Source: SIG603 sp964369225
GTDB lineage: Bacteria > Bacillota > Clostridia > Oscillospirales > Acutalibacteraceae
Direction: 5' to 3'
DNA: 64,000 nt
Assembly (NCBI GenBank): GCA_964369225.1
Contig: CAYJER010000004.1
Coordinates: 27,736-91,735, forward strand
Numbering within the stretch: position 1 is the first letter of the stretch; each line of letters starts with the position of its first letter. Positions 54,138 through 61,980 of the stretch are shown here, piece after piece. A program made the translations under genes and the position numbers. The notes beneath the pieces were generated by a model that was not told the origin of the DNA, made no database searches, and was given only the letters and a program-made list of their open reading frames with translations.

Positions 54138-54428
54138 ATGAACAGACCTGTTTTATATCAAGTTTTACCAACTGATGATTTTAAAGTTTATCTTTACTAT
54201 GACAATGGTGAAAATAAATTATTTGATTGTAATTTCATATTGAACGGCAGTAAAATTTTTGAAAAAATCAAAAACATAAATGAATTTAAAAGACTTTGTA
54301 CAATAACGAATAAAACTCTAGCTTTTGATATATCTGAAGTGCGTGATAACAGCAACTGTATTGATATTTGTCCTGATACATTATATGAAGACAGTATATC
54401 TGTAAATGTTGATATTCTATCAGCTTGA
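54138..54428 (+). CDS. DUF2442 domain protein
   Basis: 96 residues starting MNRPVLYQVLPTDDFKVYL and ending near DICPDTLYEDS, which is the DUF2442 pattern. Such proteins often sit beside toxin-antitoxin DUF4160 partners, but none is here. ATG 54138 is the natural family start; the only purine-rich sequence upstream is the AGGGG of the repeat (54124-54128), which seems to serve as ribosome binding site. Followed after ten bases by an unknown gene. Confidence 0.75.
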   Translation: MNRPVLYQVLPTDDFKVYLYYDNGENKLFDCNFILNGSKIFEKIKNINEFKRLCTITNKTLAFDISEVRDNSNCIDICPDTLYEDSISVNVDILSA

Positions 54429-54438
54429 TTAATATTAA

Positions 54439-54855
54439 GTGGAGGTGTTTAAAATAGATGCTTTTATATTAAATGGATATAATGGAGATAAAATACATTA
54501 TAAAAATTGCACAAATGATGGATATTCTTTAAAAGGGACTCTTGAAATTATCTCTGATGGTTATGCCGTAAAAAAGAAGGATGTTTATTCATCGGTTGAA
54601 ACATTATATGCTTTCTCGGATGCTTTAAAATCTTGTTACAACACATTGAACGGTAGTGCTGAATATAAGGATCTGTTTGAAAGTGATTTCCGCTTTACTG
54701 TTTATATGAAAACTAACGGAAAAGCTGTTATTAAAGGTTCTTTTCAAAGCAGACCTGATCTTGAAAATGTACTGCATTTTGAAATTCCTACAGATCAAAC
54801 TAGCTTTTTAAACGTAATAAACCATATAGATTTACTTAAAAAAACATTAATGTAG
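54439..54855 (+). CDS. Unknown protein, possibly immunity-like, ending in a repeat
   Basis: Up to 138 residues. The second half (DFRFTVYMKTNGKAVIKGSF then LHFEIPTDQTSFLNV) resembles the beta-sheet core of WapI-type immunity proteins, a weak impression. The start is unclear: GTG 54439 and GTG 54445 are in frame, but GGAGGTG at 54441-54447 looks like the ribosome binding site, leaving only ATA 54454 at proper distance. The stop is the TAG of the ATGTAGGGG repeat, so the C-terminus may be truncated. Confidence 0.55.
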   Translation: MEVFKIDAFILNGYNGDKIHYKNCTNDGYSLKGTLEIISDGYAVKKKDVYSSVETLYAFSDALKSCYNTLNGSAEYKDLFESDFRFTVYMKTNGKAVIKGSFQSRPDLENVLHFEIPTDQTSFLNVINHIDLLKKTLM

Positions 54856-55091
54856 GGGATGGCGTCCTCGACATCCCGAAATATAAAAAATACAATCAAA
54901 ACGGGACGCGCCGTCCCCTACATTGTTTTTTTCCTAAGAGGCACGTCTGCACTCAGACCCTCCTCTACAATATTTTATCAAATTTATCTTTATCAACACA
55001 AAAATTTTTTTAAAATTCTTTAATCAAAAAATCCGCAAGGATTTTCACATCAACTTTTCACTATTCATTTTTCACTCTTCACTTCGTTCCC
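54851..55091. repeat. TGTAGGGG palindrome, type A right arm and GCAA-hairpin tail
   Basis: Inner palindrome 54851-54922 (TGTAGGGGATGGCGTCCTCG ... CGCGCCGTCCCCTACA), right outer arm CCTAAGAGGCACGTCTGCAC to CTCTACA (54933-54969), then the long tail (54970-55091) with AATCCGCAAGGATT and CTNTTCA heptamers ending GTTCCC. The tail is nearly the same as at 43789-43910. Confidence 0.88.
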
Positions 55092-55117
55092 AATTATGGG
55101 GCGAACCTAAATAAAAA

Positions 55118-55141
55118 AGCGAGAGGGCAAACCCTCTCGCT
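55118..55141 (-). terminator. Terminator of the NCS2 permease gene
   Basis: Ten-base stem AGCGAGAGGG/CCCTCTCGCT around CAAA, with an A run on its left that reads as a T run on the minus strand. Confidence 0.92.
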
Positions 55142-55160
55142 AAATTTGTTTATATTAAAA

Positions 55161-56624
55161 TTATAAACCTTGAACCGCTGTAAAGATATAGTTAATTAGG
55201 AATAACACTGTGAATGCGTACATGATAGGATGTACTTTATTAGCCTTACCTTTAACTACTTGAATTACTACATACACGATAAATCCAGCTGAAATACCTG
55301 TTGTGATGCTGTATGCAAATGGCATAAATGCAATTGTTACAAATGCTGTTGCAGCTAGTGCAAAGTCTGACCAATCAATGTCTGCTATTGCACCCATCAT
55401 CAAGATACCAACTACTATTAAAGCAGGAGCTGTTGCAACTGTTGGAATAATTCCAATAACTGAAACTAGAGGTATACAAAGAATAAACATGATAGCAGTT
55501 ACTACTGATGTAAAGCCTGTTCTACCGCCCTCAGCAATACCAGAAGCACTCTCAACATATGTTGTAACATTAGATGTACCACATAATGCGCCAGCTGTTG
55601 TTGCTGTTAAGTCAGCTACTAAAGCTCTGTTTAGTTTGCTGTTTTGGCTTGTTGAACCCATGTTGATCTCGTCATCTGTGAAGATGTTACTTCTTTTACC
55701 TGCACCGATAAGTGTTCCGATTGTATCGAAAATATCTGCAAGTATAAAGCTTATGATAGCAGCCACTGCAATAATGCCTGTCTCAAAACTTGTGAACAGT
55801 CCACCAAAATCAATTTGGAATGCTGTTGTTTGAATTGAAGCTATGTCGTTTCCTACAGCCTCAAGGCTTAGGTTTAGTGAACCGAATACATCACTAATTC
55901 CTGAACCCTCTGCCATTGCTGGTAAGAAATAGTGTGCTGAAACACCGCTAGCTATTGTAGCCATTGAAATTACAAATGTTGCTACTATACCAATTAAGAT
56001 AGCACCTTTAACTTTTAAAGCGTAAAGAACAATCATTATAAATAGGCCTACTACTGCAACTATTGTCGCTGGGTTAGCGAAGTTTACAAGAGCTGGAACT
56101 GCTGAAGAATCGATAAAAGCAGAACCATTTGCCTCTACCCAATGTCCAGGGTCAGCAGCAAAATCAATGAATCCTGCATTTTTAATTCCTATATATGCTA
56201 AGAATAAACCAATACCACCACCGATAGCACTCTTTAGAACGCTAGGTAATGATCTAATAAGCATTGCTCTAATACCTGTAAATGTAATTACCATACCAAC
56301 TATACCACAGATAAGAACCATTGCCAATGCTTGTTGCCATGTGAAACCTAGACCAAAACAGACTGTGAAAGTAAAGAACGCATTAAGTCCCATACCTGGA
56401 GCCTGTGCAAAAGGAACATTTGCATAAAGTGCCATTACTAGTGTACCAATAACAGAAGCTATGATTGTAGCCATGTATACGCCCTCACGTGGCATACCTG
56501 TCATGCTTAGCATGGCTGGGTTTACAAAAATTATGTAAGCCATTGTGAAGAATGTTGTTAGACCCGCTACTGTCTCGGTTTTTAGGTTTGTGCCGTTTTC
56601 CTTGAACTTAAAAAACTTTTCCAA
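55161..56624 (-). CDS. NCS2-family purine permease
   Basis: 487 residues with about 13-14 hydrophobic helices, the PbuG/PbuO-like guanine/hypoxanthine or adenine transporter group (MAYIIFVNPAMLS, GMGLNAFFTF and the IGLFLAYIGIKNAGFI block). Starts at TTG 56624, eight bases after AAAGGAGG. Its promoter is at 56665-56693. No purine-riboswitch core is visible in the short leader, so regulation differs from the Bacillus pattern. Confidence 0.9.
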   Translation of the reverse strand: MEKFFKFKENGTNLKTETVAGLTTFFTMAYIIFVNPAMLSMTGMPREGVYMATIIASVIGTLVMALYANVPFAQAPGMGLNAFFTFTVCFGLGFTWQQALAMVLICGIVGMVITFTGIRAMLIRSLPSVLKSAIGGGIGLFLAYIGIKNAGFIDFAADPGHWVEANGSAFIDSSAVPALVNFANPATIVAVVGLFIMIVLYALKVKGAILIGIVATFVISMATIASGVSAHYFLPAMAEGSGISDVFGSLNLSLEAVGNDIASIQTTAFQIDFGGLFTSFETGIIAVAAIISFILADIFDTIGTLIGAGKRSNIFTDDEINMGSTSQNSKLNRALVADLTATTAGALCGTSNVTTYVESASGIAEGGRTGFTSVVTAIMFILCIPLVSVIGIIPTVATAPALIVVGILMMGAIADIDWSDFALAATAFVTIAFMPFAYSITTGISAGFIVYVVIQVVKGKANKVHPIMYAFTVLFLINYIFTAVQGL

Positions 56625-56664
56625 GAAAAATACCTCCTTTAAATTTAATTAATATTTTATTAAT

Positions 56665-56693
56665 ATTTTACATCATATTACGCCAAAAATCAA
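56665..56693 (-). promoter_or_regulatory. Promoter of the NCS2 permease gene
   Basis: Minus strand TTGATT (56688-56693), 17 bases, TAAAAT (56665-56670). It gives a leader of only about 35 nt. Confidence 0.65.
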
Positions 56694-56784
56694 TATTTAT
56701 TTACAAAATAATCTAATTTTTTTAAAATTTAATTTTAGCTCAATAAATTCTATAATTTTTCCCTAAAGATGAGTGTTAAATATA

Positions 56785-56917
56785 TTGACAGTTAGGTTAA
56801 AATATGGTAACTTAAATGTGATATACTTTATAATTTATACAGAAGTAAAGTTTTCTAAAAAGAAAGGATAGTCACGGGAATAATCCCGAAATTTTTTCGC
56901 ATTTAGTGCGGAAAAGG
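56785..56917 (+). promoter_or_regulatory. Promoter region and hairpin leader of the alpha-galactosidase gene
   Basis: TTGACA at 56785-56790 with TAACTT 17 bases on, or TATAAT at 56829-56834 lacking a clear -35. The leader has GGGA-ATAA-TCCC and TTTTTCGCA/TGCGGAAAA hairpins; the second stem includes bases next to the AAAAGGA ribosome binding site, which could limit translation. Confidence 0.45.
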
Positions 56918-56919
56918 AC

Positions 56920-59163
56920 ATGGTAATATTTATGATTAGATTTAGTAATAACACTTTTCATCTTTCAAATAATAATATCAGTTATATTTTTAAGGTGATG
57001 CAAAACGGTCAGTTAGGACAACTATATTTTGGTAAGGCTATTAAAAACAGAGATAATTTTAATCATCTTCAAGTTAAAAGAGGTTGTGCGTTTGCTCCAA
57101 CTCCTACAAAAGAAGATGTTACATTCTCTTTAGAGACAGTAAAGCAAGAGTACCCTTCATATGGTACAGGCGATTTTAGAGAGCCTGCGTTTCAATTAGA
57201 GCTAGAAAACGGCAGCAGAATTTCTGACTTTAAATATAAATCACACGAAATTTATGTAGGTAAAAAAGATCTTAAAGGTCTACCTCACACTTATGGTGAC
57301 GATGCAGAAACTTTAGAGATTACTCTATATGACGAAGTAGCAGATTGTAACTTAATTTTAAACTATAGCATTTTCGGCGATTATTCAGCAATTGTCAGAA
57401 GTGCAAAATTCGAGAACAACAGTGACAAAAACATTAACATTTTAAGAGCATTGTCTTTAAACTTAGATTTATACGACTATGACTATGAAATGATTCAACT
57501 TGACGGCGCATGGAGCCGTGAGAGACACGTTGGTGTAACTCCGCTTAGAAAAGGCATGAATGGAATTTCAAGTGCTAGAGGTGCAAGTAGCGCCATGCAC
57601 AATCCGTTCTTAGGTCTTAAAAGAAAAGAGACTACTGAAAACTCTGGCGAGGCTATGGGCTTCACACTTGTATACAGCGGAAACTTTACAGCTAATGCTA
57701 TAGTTGACGCTTTTGATGTTACAAGAGTTCAAATAGGAATTAATCCTTTTGAGTTTGAATGGCAACTAACTCCAAGCGAGAGTTTCCAAACTCCTGAGGC
57801 TATTATGGTTTATTCTGACAGCGGACTAAACGGCATGAGCCAAACTTTCCACGATTTAATAAGAAACAACCTAATGAGAGGTCCTTACAAGAATAGAACT
57901 CGTCCTATTTTAATAAATAACTGGGAAGCTACATATTTTGACTTTAACGAGGAAAAAATCATCAAGATAGCTACAAAGGCAAAAGAGTTAGGCGTTGAAC
58001 TGTTTGTTCTTGACGACGGCTGGTTTGGCGAAAGAAACGACGACAAACGTTCGCTAGGTGATTGGCATGTATTCAAAGAAAAACTACCTAACGGAATTGA
58101 TGGTCTTGCTAAAAAGATAAACGAGATAGGCTTAAAGTTTGGTCTTTGGTTCGAGCCTGAAATGGCAAACGAGATAAGCGAACTTTATAAAGAACACCCA
58201 GATTGGATAATTGAAACTCCTAACAGAAGTCCATCTTTTGTTAGAAACCAATATGTTCTTGACTTCTCAAGACCTGAAATTGTAGAGCATATATACAATA
58301 AAATGTGTGCAGTAATCGACAATGCAAACATTGAGTATATCAAGTGGGACATGAACAGAAATATCACAGAGGCTTATTCTATCTCATTGCCTGCAAACAG
58401 ACAAAAAGAGTTCTTCCACAGATATATTCTAGGAGTATACAGCCTATACGAAAAATTAACTCAAAGATTTCCTCATATCTTGTTTGAGTCTTGCTCAGGC
58501 GGTGGCGCTAGATTTGATGCCGGTATGCTTTATTATGCACCTCAAACATGGACAAGTGACGACACAGATGCAATTGAGAGACTTCACATTCAATACGGAA
58601 CAAGTTTTGTGTACCCTATTGTTTCAATGGGTAGCCACGTTGCAGCTGTTCCAAACCATCAAGTAGCACGTTCTACAAGCATTAAAACTCGTGCAGATGT
58701 TGCATATTTTGGTACTTTCGGCTATGAGTTAGACCTAAATATCATAAGCGACGAAGAAAAGAAACAAGTTATCAAGCAAATTGAGTTCTTTAACGAGTAC
58801 AGAGGAGTTATCCAACAAGGCGACTTCTACAGATTAAAGAATGGCGATGACAATTTCTATAGCTGGATGGTAGTTTCTAAAGACAAGAAAACAGCAGTCT
58901 TCGCTTACTACAAAATTTTAGCAACTCCAAACCCATCAATCAAAAAGACAAGACTTGTAGGTTTAGACCCAGACCTAGAGTACACTTGCAACGGCAGAAA
59001 ATATTATGGTGACGAGCTTATGAACATGGGAATGATAACAAACCTAGAGTTCACAGGAATGGGTGCAGACGTTGAAGTAGACGACGGCAGCAGTAATTGT
59101 GTTGACAAAGGCGATTTTACATCACAAATATTCGTCTTCACTGCCGAGAACCTCGGCTCGTAA
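56920..59163 (+). CDS. Alpha-galactosidase, GH36
   Basis: 747 residues, the size of tetrameric GH36 enzymes that release terminal alpha-galactose from raffinose-family sugars and galactomannan. The nucleophile Asp lies in YIKWDMNR (about residue 475) and the acid/base Asp in SDDTDAIERL (about 546). N-terminal beta-sandwich with GDFREPAFQ is typical. Four in-frame codons separate ATG 56920 from ATG 56932; the second matches the family start better but has a longer spacing from AAAAGGA. No signal peptide, so it acts in the cytoplasm on imported oligosaccharides; no transporter is adjacent. Confidence 0.93.
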   Translation: MVIFMIRFSNNTFHLSNNNISYIFKVMQNGQLGQLYFGKAIKNRDNFNHLQVKRGCAFAPTPTKEDVTFSLETVKQEYPSYGTGDFREPAFQLELENGSRISDFKYKSHEIYVGKKDLKGLPHTYGDDAETLEITLYDEVADCNLILNYSIFGDYSAIVRSAKFENNSDKNINILRALSLNLDLYDYDYEMIQLDGAWSRERHVGVTPLRKGMNGISSARGASSAMHNPFLGLKRKETTENSGEAMGFTLVYSGNFTANAIVDAFDVTRVQIGINPFEFEWQLTPSESFQTPEAIMVYSDSGLNGMSQTFHDLIRNNLMRGPYKNRTRPILINNWEATYFDFNEEKIIKIATKAKELGVELFVLDDGWFGERNDDKRSLGDWHVFKEKLPNGIDGLAKKINEIGLKFGLWFEPEMANEISELYKEHPDWIIETPNRSPSFVRNQYVLDFSRPEIVEHIYNKMCAVIDNANIEYIKWDMNRNITEAYSISLPANRQKEFFHRYILGVYSLYEKLTQRFPHILFESCSGGGARFDAGMLYYAPQTWTSDDTDAIERLHIQYGTSFVYPIVSMGSHVAAVPNHQVARSTSIKTRADVAYFGTFGYELDLNIISDEEKKQVIKQIEFFNEYRGVIQQGDFYRLKNGDDNFYSWMVVSKDKKTAVFAYYKILATPNPSIKKTRLVGLDPDLEYTCNGRKYYGDELMNMGMITNLEFTGMGADVEVDDGSSNCVDKGDFTSQIFVFTAENLGS

Positions 59164-59234
59164 TTCGCACACCTAGCTAATTGTAATTTATGGTTTTGTT
59201 GCCTGCGTCCGAGAAGTTTAAACGCACAAATTAT

Positions 59235-59563
59235 TGTAGGGGCGACCTGTGGTCGTCCCTCAAGTCTTAGTACTTAAACCGACTTAATGCTTATTTGTAG
59301 GGGAGGGTCTTCGTGCAGACGTGTTGATTAGCAAATTTAGCCATGTAGGGGCGGATATTATCCGCCTAAGAATTTGGTGATTTTGCCTAAGTTTCATAGG
59401 CGGATAATATCCGCCCCATACTGTATAAAAACCGAAATCTAAAAACACTGTTTTGTCAAAACGAATAAATTAATCAAACACAATGTAGGGGACGGGTTCT
59501 CCGTCCCGTGGAAATTTAGCTAAAACCGCTAGTTTTTTCGGGACGGAAAACCCGTCCCCTACA
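59235..59563. repeat. Cluster of four TGTAGGGG repeat parts
   Basis: In order: a half copy with GACCTGTGGTC core (59235-59258); a type B left arm TGTAGGGGAGGGTCTTCGTG (59296) with GTGTTGATTA and joint GCAAATTTAGCCA; a GCGGATATTATCCGC palindrome (59343-59419); and an ACGGGTTCTCCGT palindrome (59484-59563). No right outer arm. The 440-base gap holds no gene. Confidence 0.9.
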
Positions 59564-59603
59564 ATATTTTAGCAAATTTATTTTTTTAAATAACGGAGAA
59601 TGT

Positions 59604-60374
59604 ATGAAAAAAATTGAACTAAGCTCAATATTTGATTTAATTAAAAATAACGATAAATACGGTATTGAACTGCTTTATAAAAATTATTACGACCTTATGT
59701 TTGGTGTTGCGTTTACAATGCTAAAAAATGAAGATATAAGCAAAGATGCCGTTCAAAATGCTGTGATAAAAATTTGGAAAACCGATAAATATCCAAAATC
59801 TAACGAAAAAACATGGCTTTATTCTGTTGTAAAAAATGAAGCCTTAATGATTTTACGCAAAGAAAAACAAGCAATTCCATTAGATGAAATTACTTGTTTA
59901 CCATCTTCTTACTCAAAAATTGAAAATTTTCACGATATGGAGCATTTTCATGAGCTTATAAAAAGCTTAAACGATAATCAAAAAGAAGTTGTCACACTAA
60001 AAGTTTTAGCTGGATTTTCACACAAAGAAATTGCAAAAATCTTAAACAAACCAATAGGCACAGTTCAGTGGATATATAACACCTCGATAAAAAAACTAAG
60101 GTTAGCCCTTAGCGGTCTGATTTTATTAATAATTGCATCTGTTTCAAGCTTAATTTATAGACTTCCAAGCTCATTTAAACAGGTAATTCAAGAAACGGAA
60201 GATAGCACCAATTTACCTGAAAGTGCCGACGATTTAACACCACTACCAGCTCCAGAACTCGTCACCGTGTTTGAACTTGACTTTTTAAGCCTAGGATTAA
60301 TTGTTTTAAGCTTAGTGTTAATATTGTTTACAATTATTTTTTATAAAAAAACCGATAAATTACCAACAAAATAA
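59604..60374 (+). CDS. ECF-type sigma factor with C-terminal membrane segments
   Basis: 256 residues. Sigma region 2 lies at about residues 20-85 (LLYKNYYDLMFGVAFTMLK, then AVQNAVIKIWK) and region 4 at about 110-165 (LIKSLNDNQKEVVTLKVLAG with HKEIAKILNKPIGTVQWI). Unlike normal ECF factors of about 170-190 residues, it continues with a first hydrophobic helix (about 168-186), an extracytoplasmic Ser/Pro/Glu-rich loop and a second helix (about 228-248) ending in lysines. It appears to be membrane-bound. No separate anti-sigma gene; a lipoprotein gene follows after 51 bases. Confidence 0.82.
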   Translation: MKKIELSSIFDLIKNNDKYGIELLYKNYYDLMFGVAFTMLKNEDISKDAVQNAVIKIWKTDKYPKSNEKTWLYSVVKNEALMILRKEKQAIPLDEITCLPSSYSKIENFHDMEHFHELIKSLNDNQKEVVTLKVLAGFSHKEIAKILNKPIGTVQWIYNTSIKKLRLALSGLILLIIASVSSLIYRLPSSFKQVIQETEDSTNLPESADDLTPLPAPELVTVFELDFLSLGLIVLSLVLILFTIIFYKKTDKLPTK

Positions 60375-60425
60375 AGTGTTTGCTGCATCTAAATAGTATA
60401 ATTCAAAATGAAAGGATAATTTATT

Positions 60426-60815
60426 ATGAAAAAATTATTATCAACCCTATTTTTAGCACTTACACTAGGAACTACTTTGGTTGCATGTCAAGAGGTTAGC
60501 CTTGATGTCGAAAGCTCTGAGCCTAACAATTCAGTTTCAGTTTTTAGAGGAGTTATTTCAGAGATAAACGGCGACTCCGCAATAGTAACCCCAAACGATG
60601 ACCAAGAGCATATACTTAGTTCTGGAGACAAGGTTTCAGTAGATTTATCAAAAAGCACAACAACTTTCGCCCTAGGCGATGAGATAGTTGTTTACTACAC
60701 AGGCGATATTATGGAGTCTGATCCACTACAAGTTGTTGTTACAGACATTGAAAGAGTTCTTGAGGACGACGTTGTTACCCCAGATGAAGACTTTTTAGTT
60801 GCTCCTTTAGAGTAA
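60426..60815 (+). CDS. Small lipoprotein beside the sigma factor
   Basis: 129 residues with signal peptide and lipobox LVAC at about residue 21. The mature part is a small beta domain (VFRGVISEINGDSAIVTP ... GDKVSVDLS ... GDEIVVYYTGD) like the OB-type DUF3221/YobA lipoproteins, with an acidic tail. The gene follows the sigma-factor gene and is probably its target or partner. Confidence 0.72.
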   Translation: MKKLLSTLFLALTLGTTLVACQEVSLDVESSEPNNSVSVFRGVISEINGDSAIVTPNDDQEHILSSGDKVSVDLSKSTTTFALGDEIVVYYTGDIMESDPLQVVVTDIERVLEDDVVTPDEDFLVAPLE

Positions 60816-60864
60816 ACTATTATGTTTTTTGAAGTATAACAAATTCGTTAAATTGCATAAACCA

Positions 60865-60894
60865 TGTAGGGGCGGATAATATCCGCCCCCTACA
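60865..60894. repeat. Minimal perfect TGTAGGGG palindrome
   Basis: TGTAGGGGCGGATA followed by TATCCGCCCCCTACA: a compact copy with almost no loop, preceded by the flank AACAAATTCGTTAAATTGCA. It lies between convergent genes and may act as a terminator-like structure. Confidence 0.85.
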
Positions 60895-60914
60895 TGATTA
60901 GTGAAATTCATTTA

Positions 60915-61427
60915 TTAATTACCCAAAAAATAGCTTTTATGCTGAGGTTTGTTAAATTTGTGTCCTAATTCACAAAGGTAACCTATTTTAAGTGCGACTA
61001 AATTCACGTCGGAATTCATAAGTCCTGCTATTTGCTCAACCGAATAATTATAATTATATACATTTTCTAAAATCTCATCGGTGTCAAGCAGAATTTCAGC
61101 CGCAAAAATATTAGCCTCATATTCAGGAGTGCTTGTCATATCGTAAAGCATAAATTCTCTAAGAGTTTTTCCCACGGCTAAATGCCTGTGTAGGCTGTCG
61201 TGGCCTAGCTCATGTGCGCAGACAATTTTCTGCATTTTTTCGTCTAAATCTTCATTTATAAAGATAAACCTATTCTTTTTAATAACTGAGTACATGCCCT
61301 TTAAGTTGCCAAAATCAGAACAAAACATGACTTCTATCCCGAGTTCTTTGCAGATTTTAAAGGGATCGTTCGTGCCACAGCGTGAAATTTGCTGTTTTGC
61401 AATTTCTACAATTTGTGCTGTATTCAT
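60915..61427 (-). CDS. ImmA/IrrE-family metallopeptidase
   Basis: 170 residues with zinc site HELGH at 72-76. Peptidases of this family (ImmA of ICEBs1, IrrE of Deinococcus) cleave a partner repressor of the XRE type after DNA damage. Here the partner is encoded two bases upstream. The pair is divergent from a Y-family polymerase gene. Confidence 0.85.
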   Translation of the reverse strand: MNTAQIVEIAKQQISRCGTNDPFKICKELGIEVMFCSDFGNLKGMYSVIKKNRFIFINEDLDEKMQKIVCAHELGHDSLHRHLAVGKTLREFMLYDMTSTPEYEANIFAAEILLDTDEILENVYNYNYSVEQIAGLMNSDVNLVALKIGYLCELGHKFNKPQHKSYFLGN

Positions 61428-61429
61428 AC

Positions 61430-61840
61430 TTATTCGCCCTGTCTGTACTTTTTAGGGGTGTACTTCTTGTTTTTCTCTTTAGCAAGCCAGTAGGCATCGT
61501 TTAAAGCCTTCATTGCTCCGTCTATAGAGGCATCGTCAAGAGTTCCGCCAGCAAAAAGACCGCTAACCTCAGTTACAAGCTCGTTTATGTCTTTAGCGGC
61601 TTTAGCACCAGCCTTTTCGTGGGCGGCTATAACATACATGTCTGCGCCGTCTATTAAATATTCCACGCTAGTGTTAAGTGTTTTGGCTAATTTTTGTACA
61701 AGTTCTAAACTTTGGGGCTTTGATATTCCGCACTCGTAGTTTTGAATAGTTCGGTGGCTTATGCCTACCGTTTTTGAAAGACTTAGTTGGCTTAAATTAG
61801 CCTCTAATCTTTTTTCTTTTAATCTATCACTAAAATTCAT
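61430..61840 (-). CDS. XRE-family repressor, ImmR-like
   Basis: 136 residues. N-terminal helix-turn-helix at about 6-60 (LKEKRLEANLSQLSLSKTVG, then ISHRTIQNYECG). The C-terminal region is helical and basic at the end (KKYTPKKYRQGE), without a LexA-type self-cleaving Ser/Lys pair that I can see. Likely repressor cleaved by the adjoining ImmA-type peptidase; operator candidates lie in the divergent region 61857-61960. Confidence 0.85.
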   Translation of the reverse strand: MNFSDRLKEKRLEANLSQLSLSKTVGISHRTIQNYECGISKPQSLELVQKLAKTLNTSVEYLIDGADMYVIAAHEKAGAKAAKDINELVTEVSGLFAGGTLDDASIDGAMKALNDAYWLAKEKNKKYTPKKYRQGE

Positions 61841-61856
61841 TTAATCACCTTTCATT

Positions 61857-61960
61857 AACACACATTAAATTTCGCTATTGACACGAAAAACAATGTGTGT
61901 TATTATGTGTATACACAACAGTTTTCGTATATATATTTTAACACACGAAAACAAATGTGT
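61857..61960. promoter_or_regulatory. Divergent control region with promoter and ACACA/TGTGT operators
   Basis: Promoter to the right: TTGACA (61878-61883), 17 bases, TATTAT (61901-61906). Around it: AACACACATT (61857-61866) and AATGTGTGTT (61892-61901) as inverted repeats; a perfect 12-bp palindrome TGTGTATACACA (61906-61917) at the transcription start; and ACACA...TGTGT plus GTTTTCG...CGAAAAC pairs at 61921-61960. Probable ImmR-type operators. Confidence 0.7.
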
Positions 61961-61980
61961 CAAGACGGGAGGGGAAAGTT

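Noticed and set aside
55303..55833. 176-residue antisense frame inside the NCS2 permease gene
   Set aside because: Low-complexity Ala/Val/Ile shadow of membrane helices; no start signal.
56625..56700. Purine riboswitch ahead of the NCS2 permease
   Set aside because: The leader predicted from the promoter is only about 35 nt and lacks the paired-loop core of purine riboswitches.
17911..60894. CRISPR array as explanation for the TGTAGGGG repeats
   Set aside because: Copies are kilobases apart, palindromic and nested, with no regular spacers and no cas genes.
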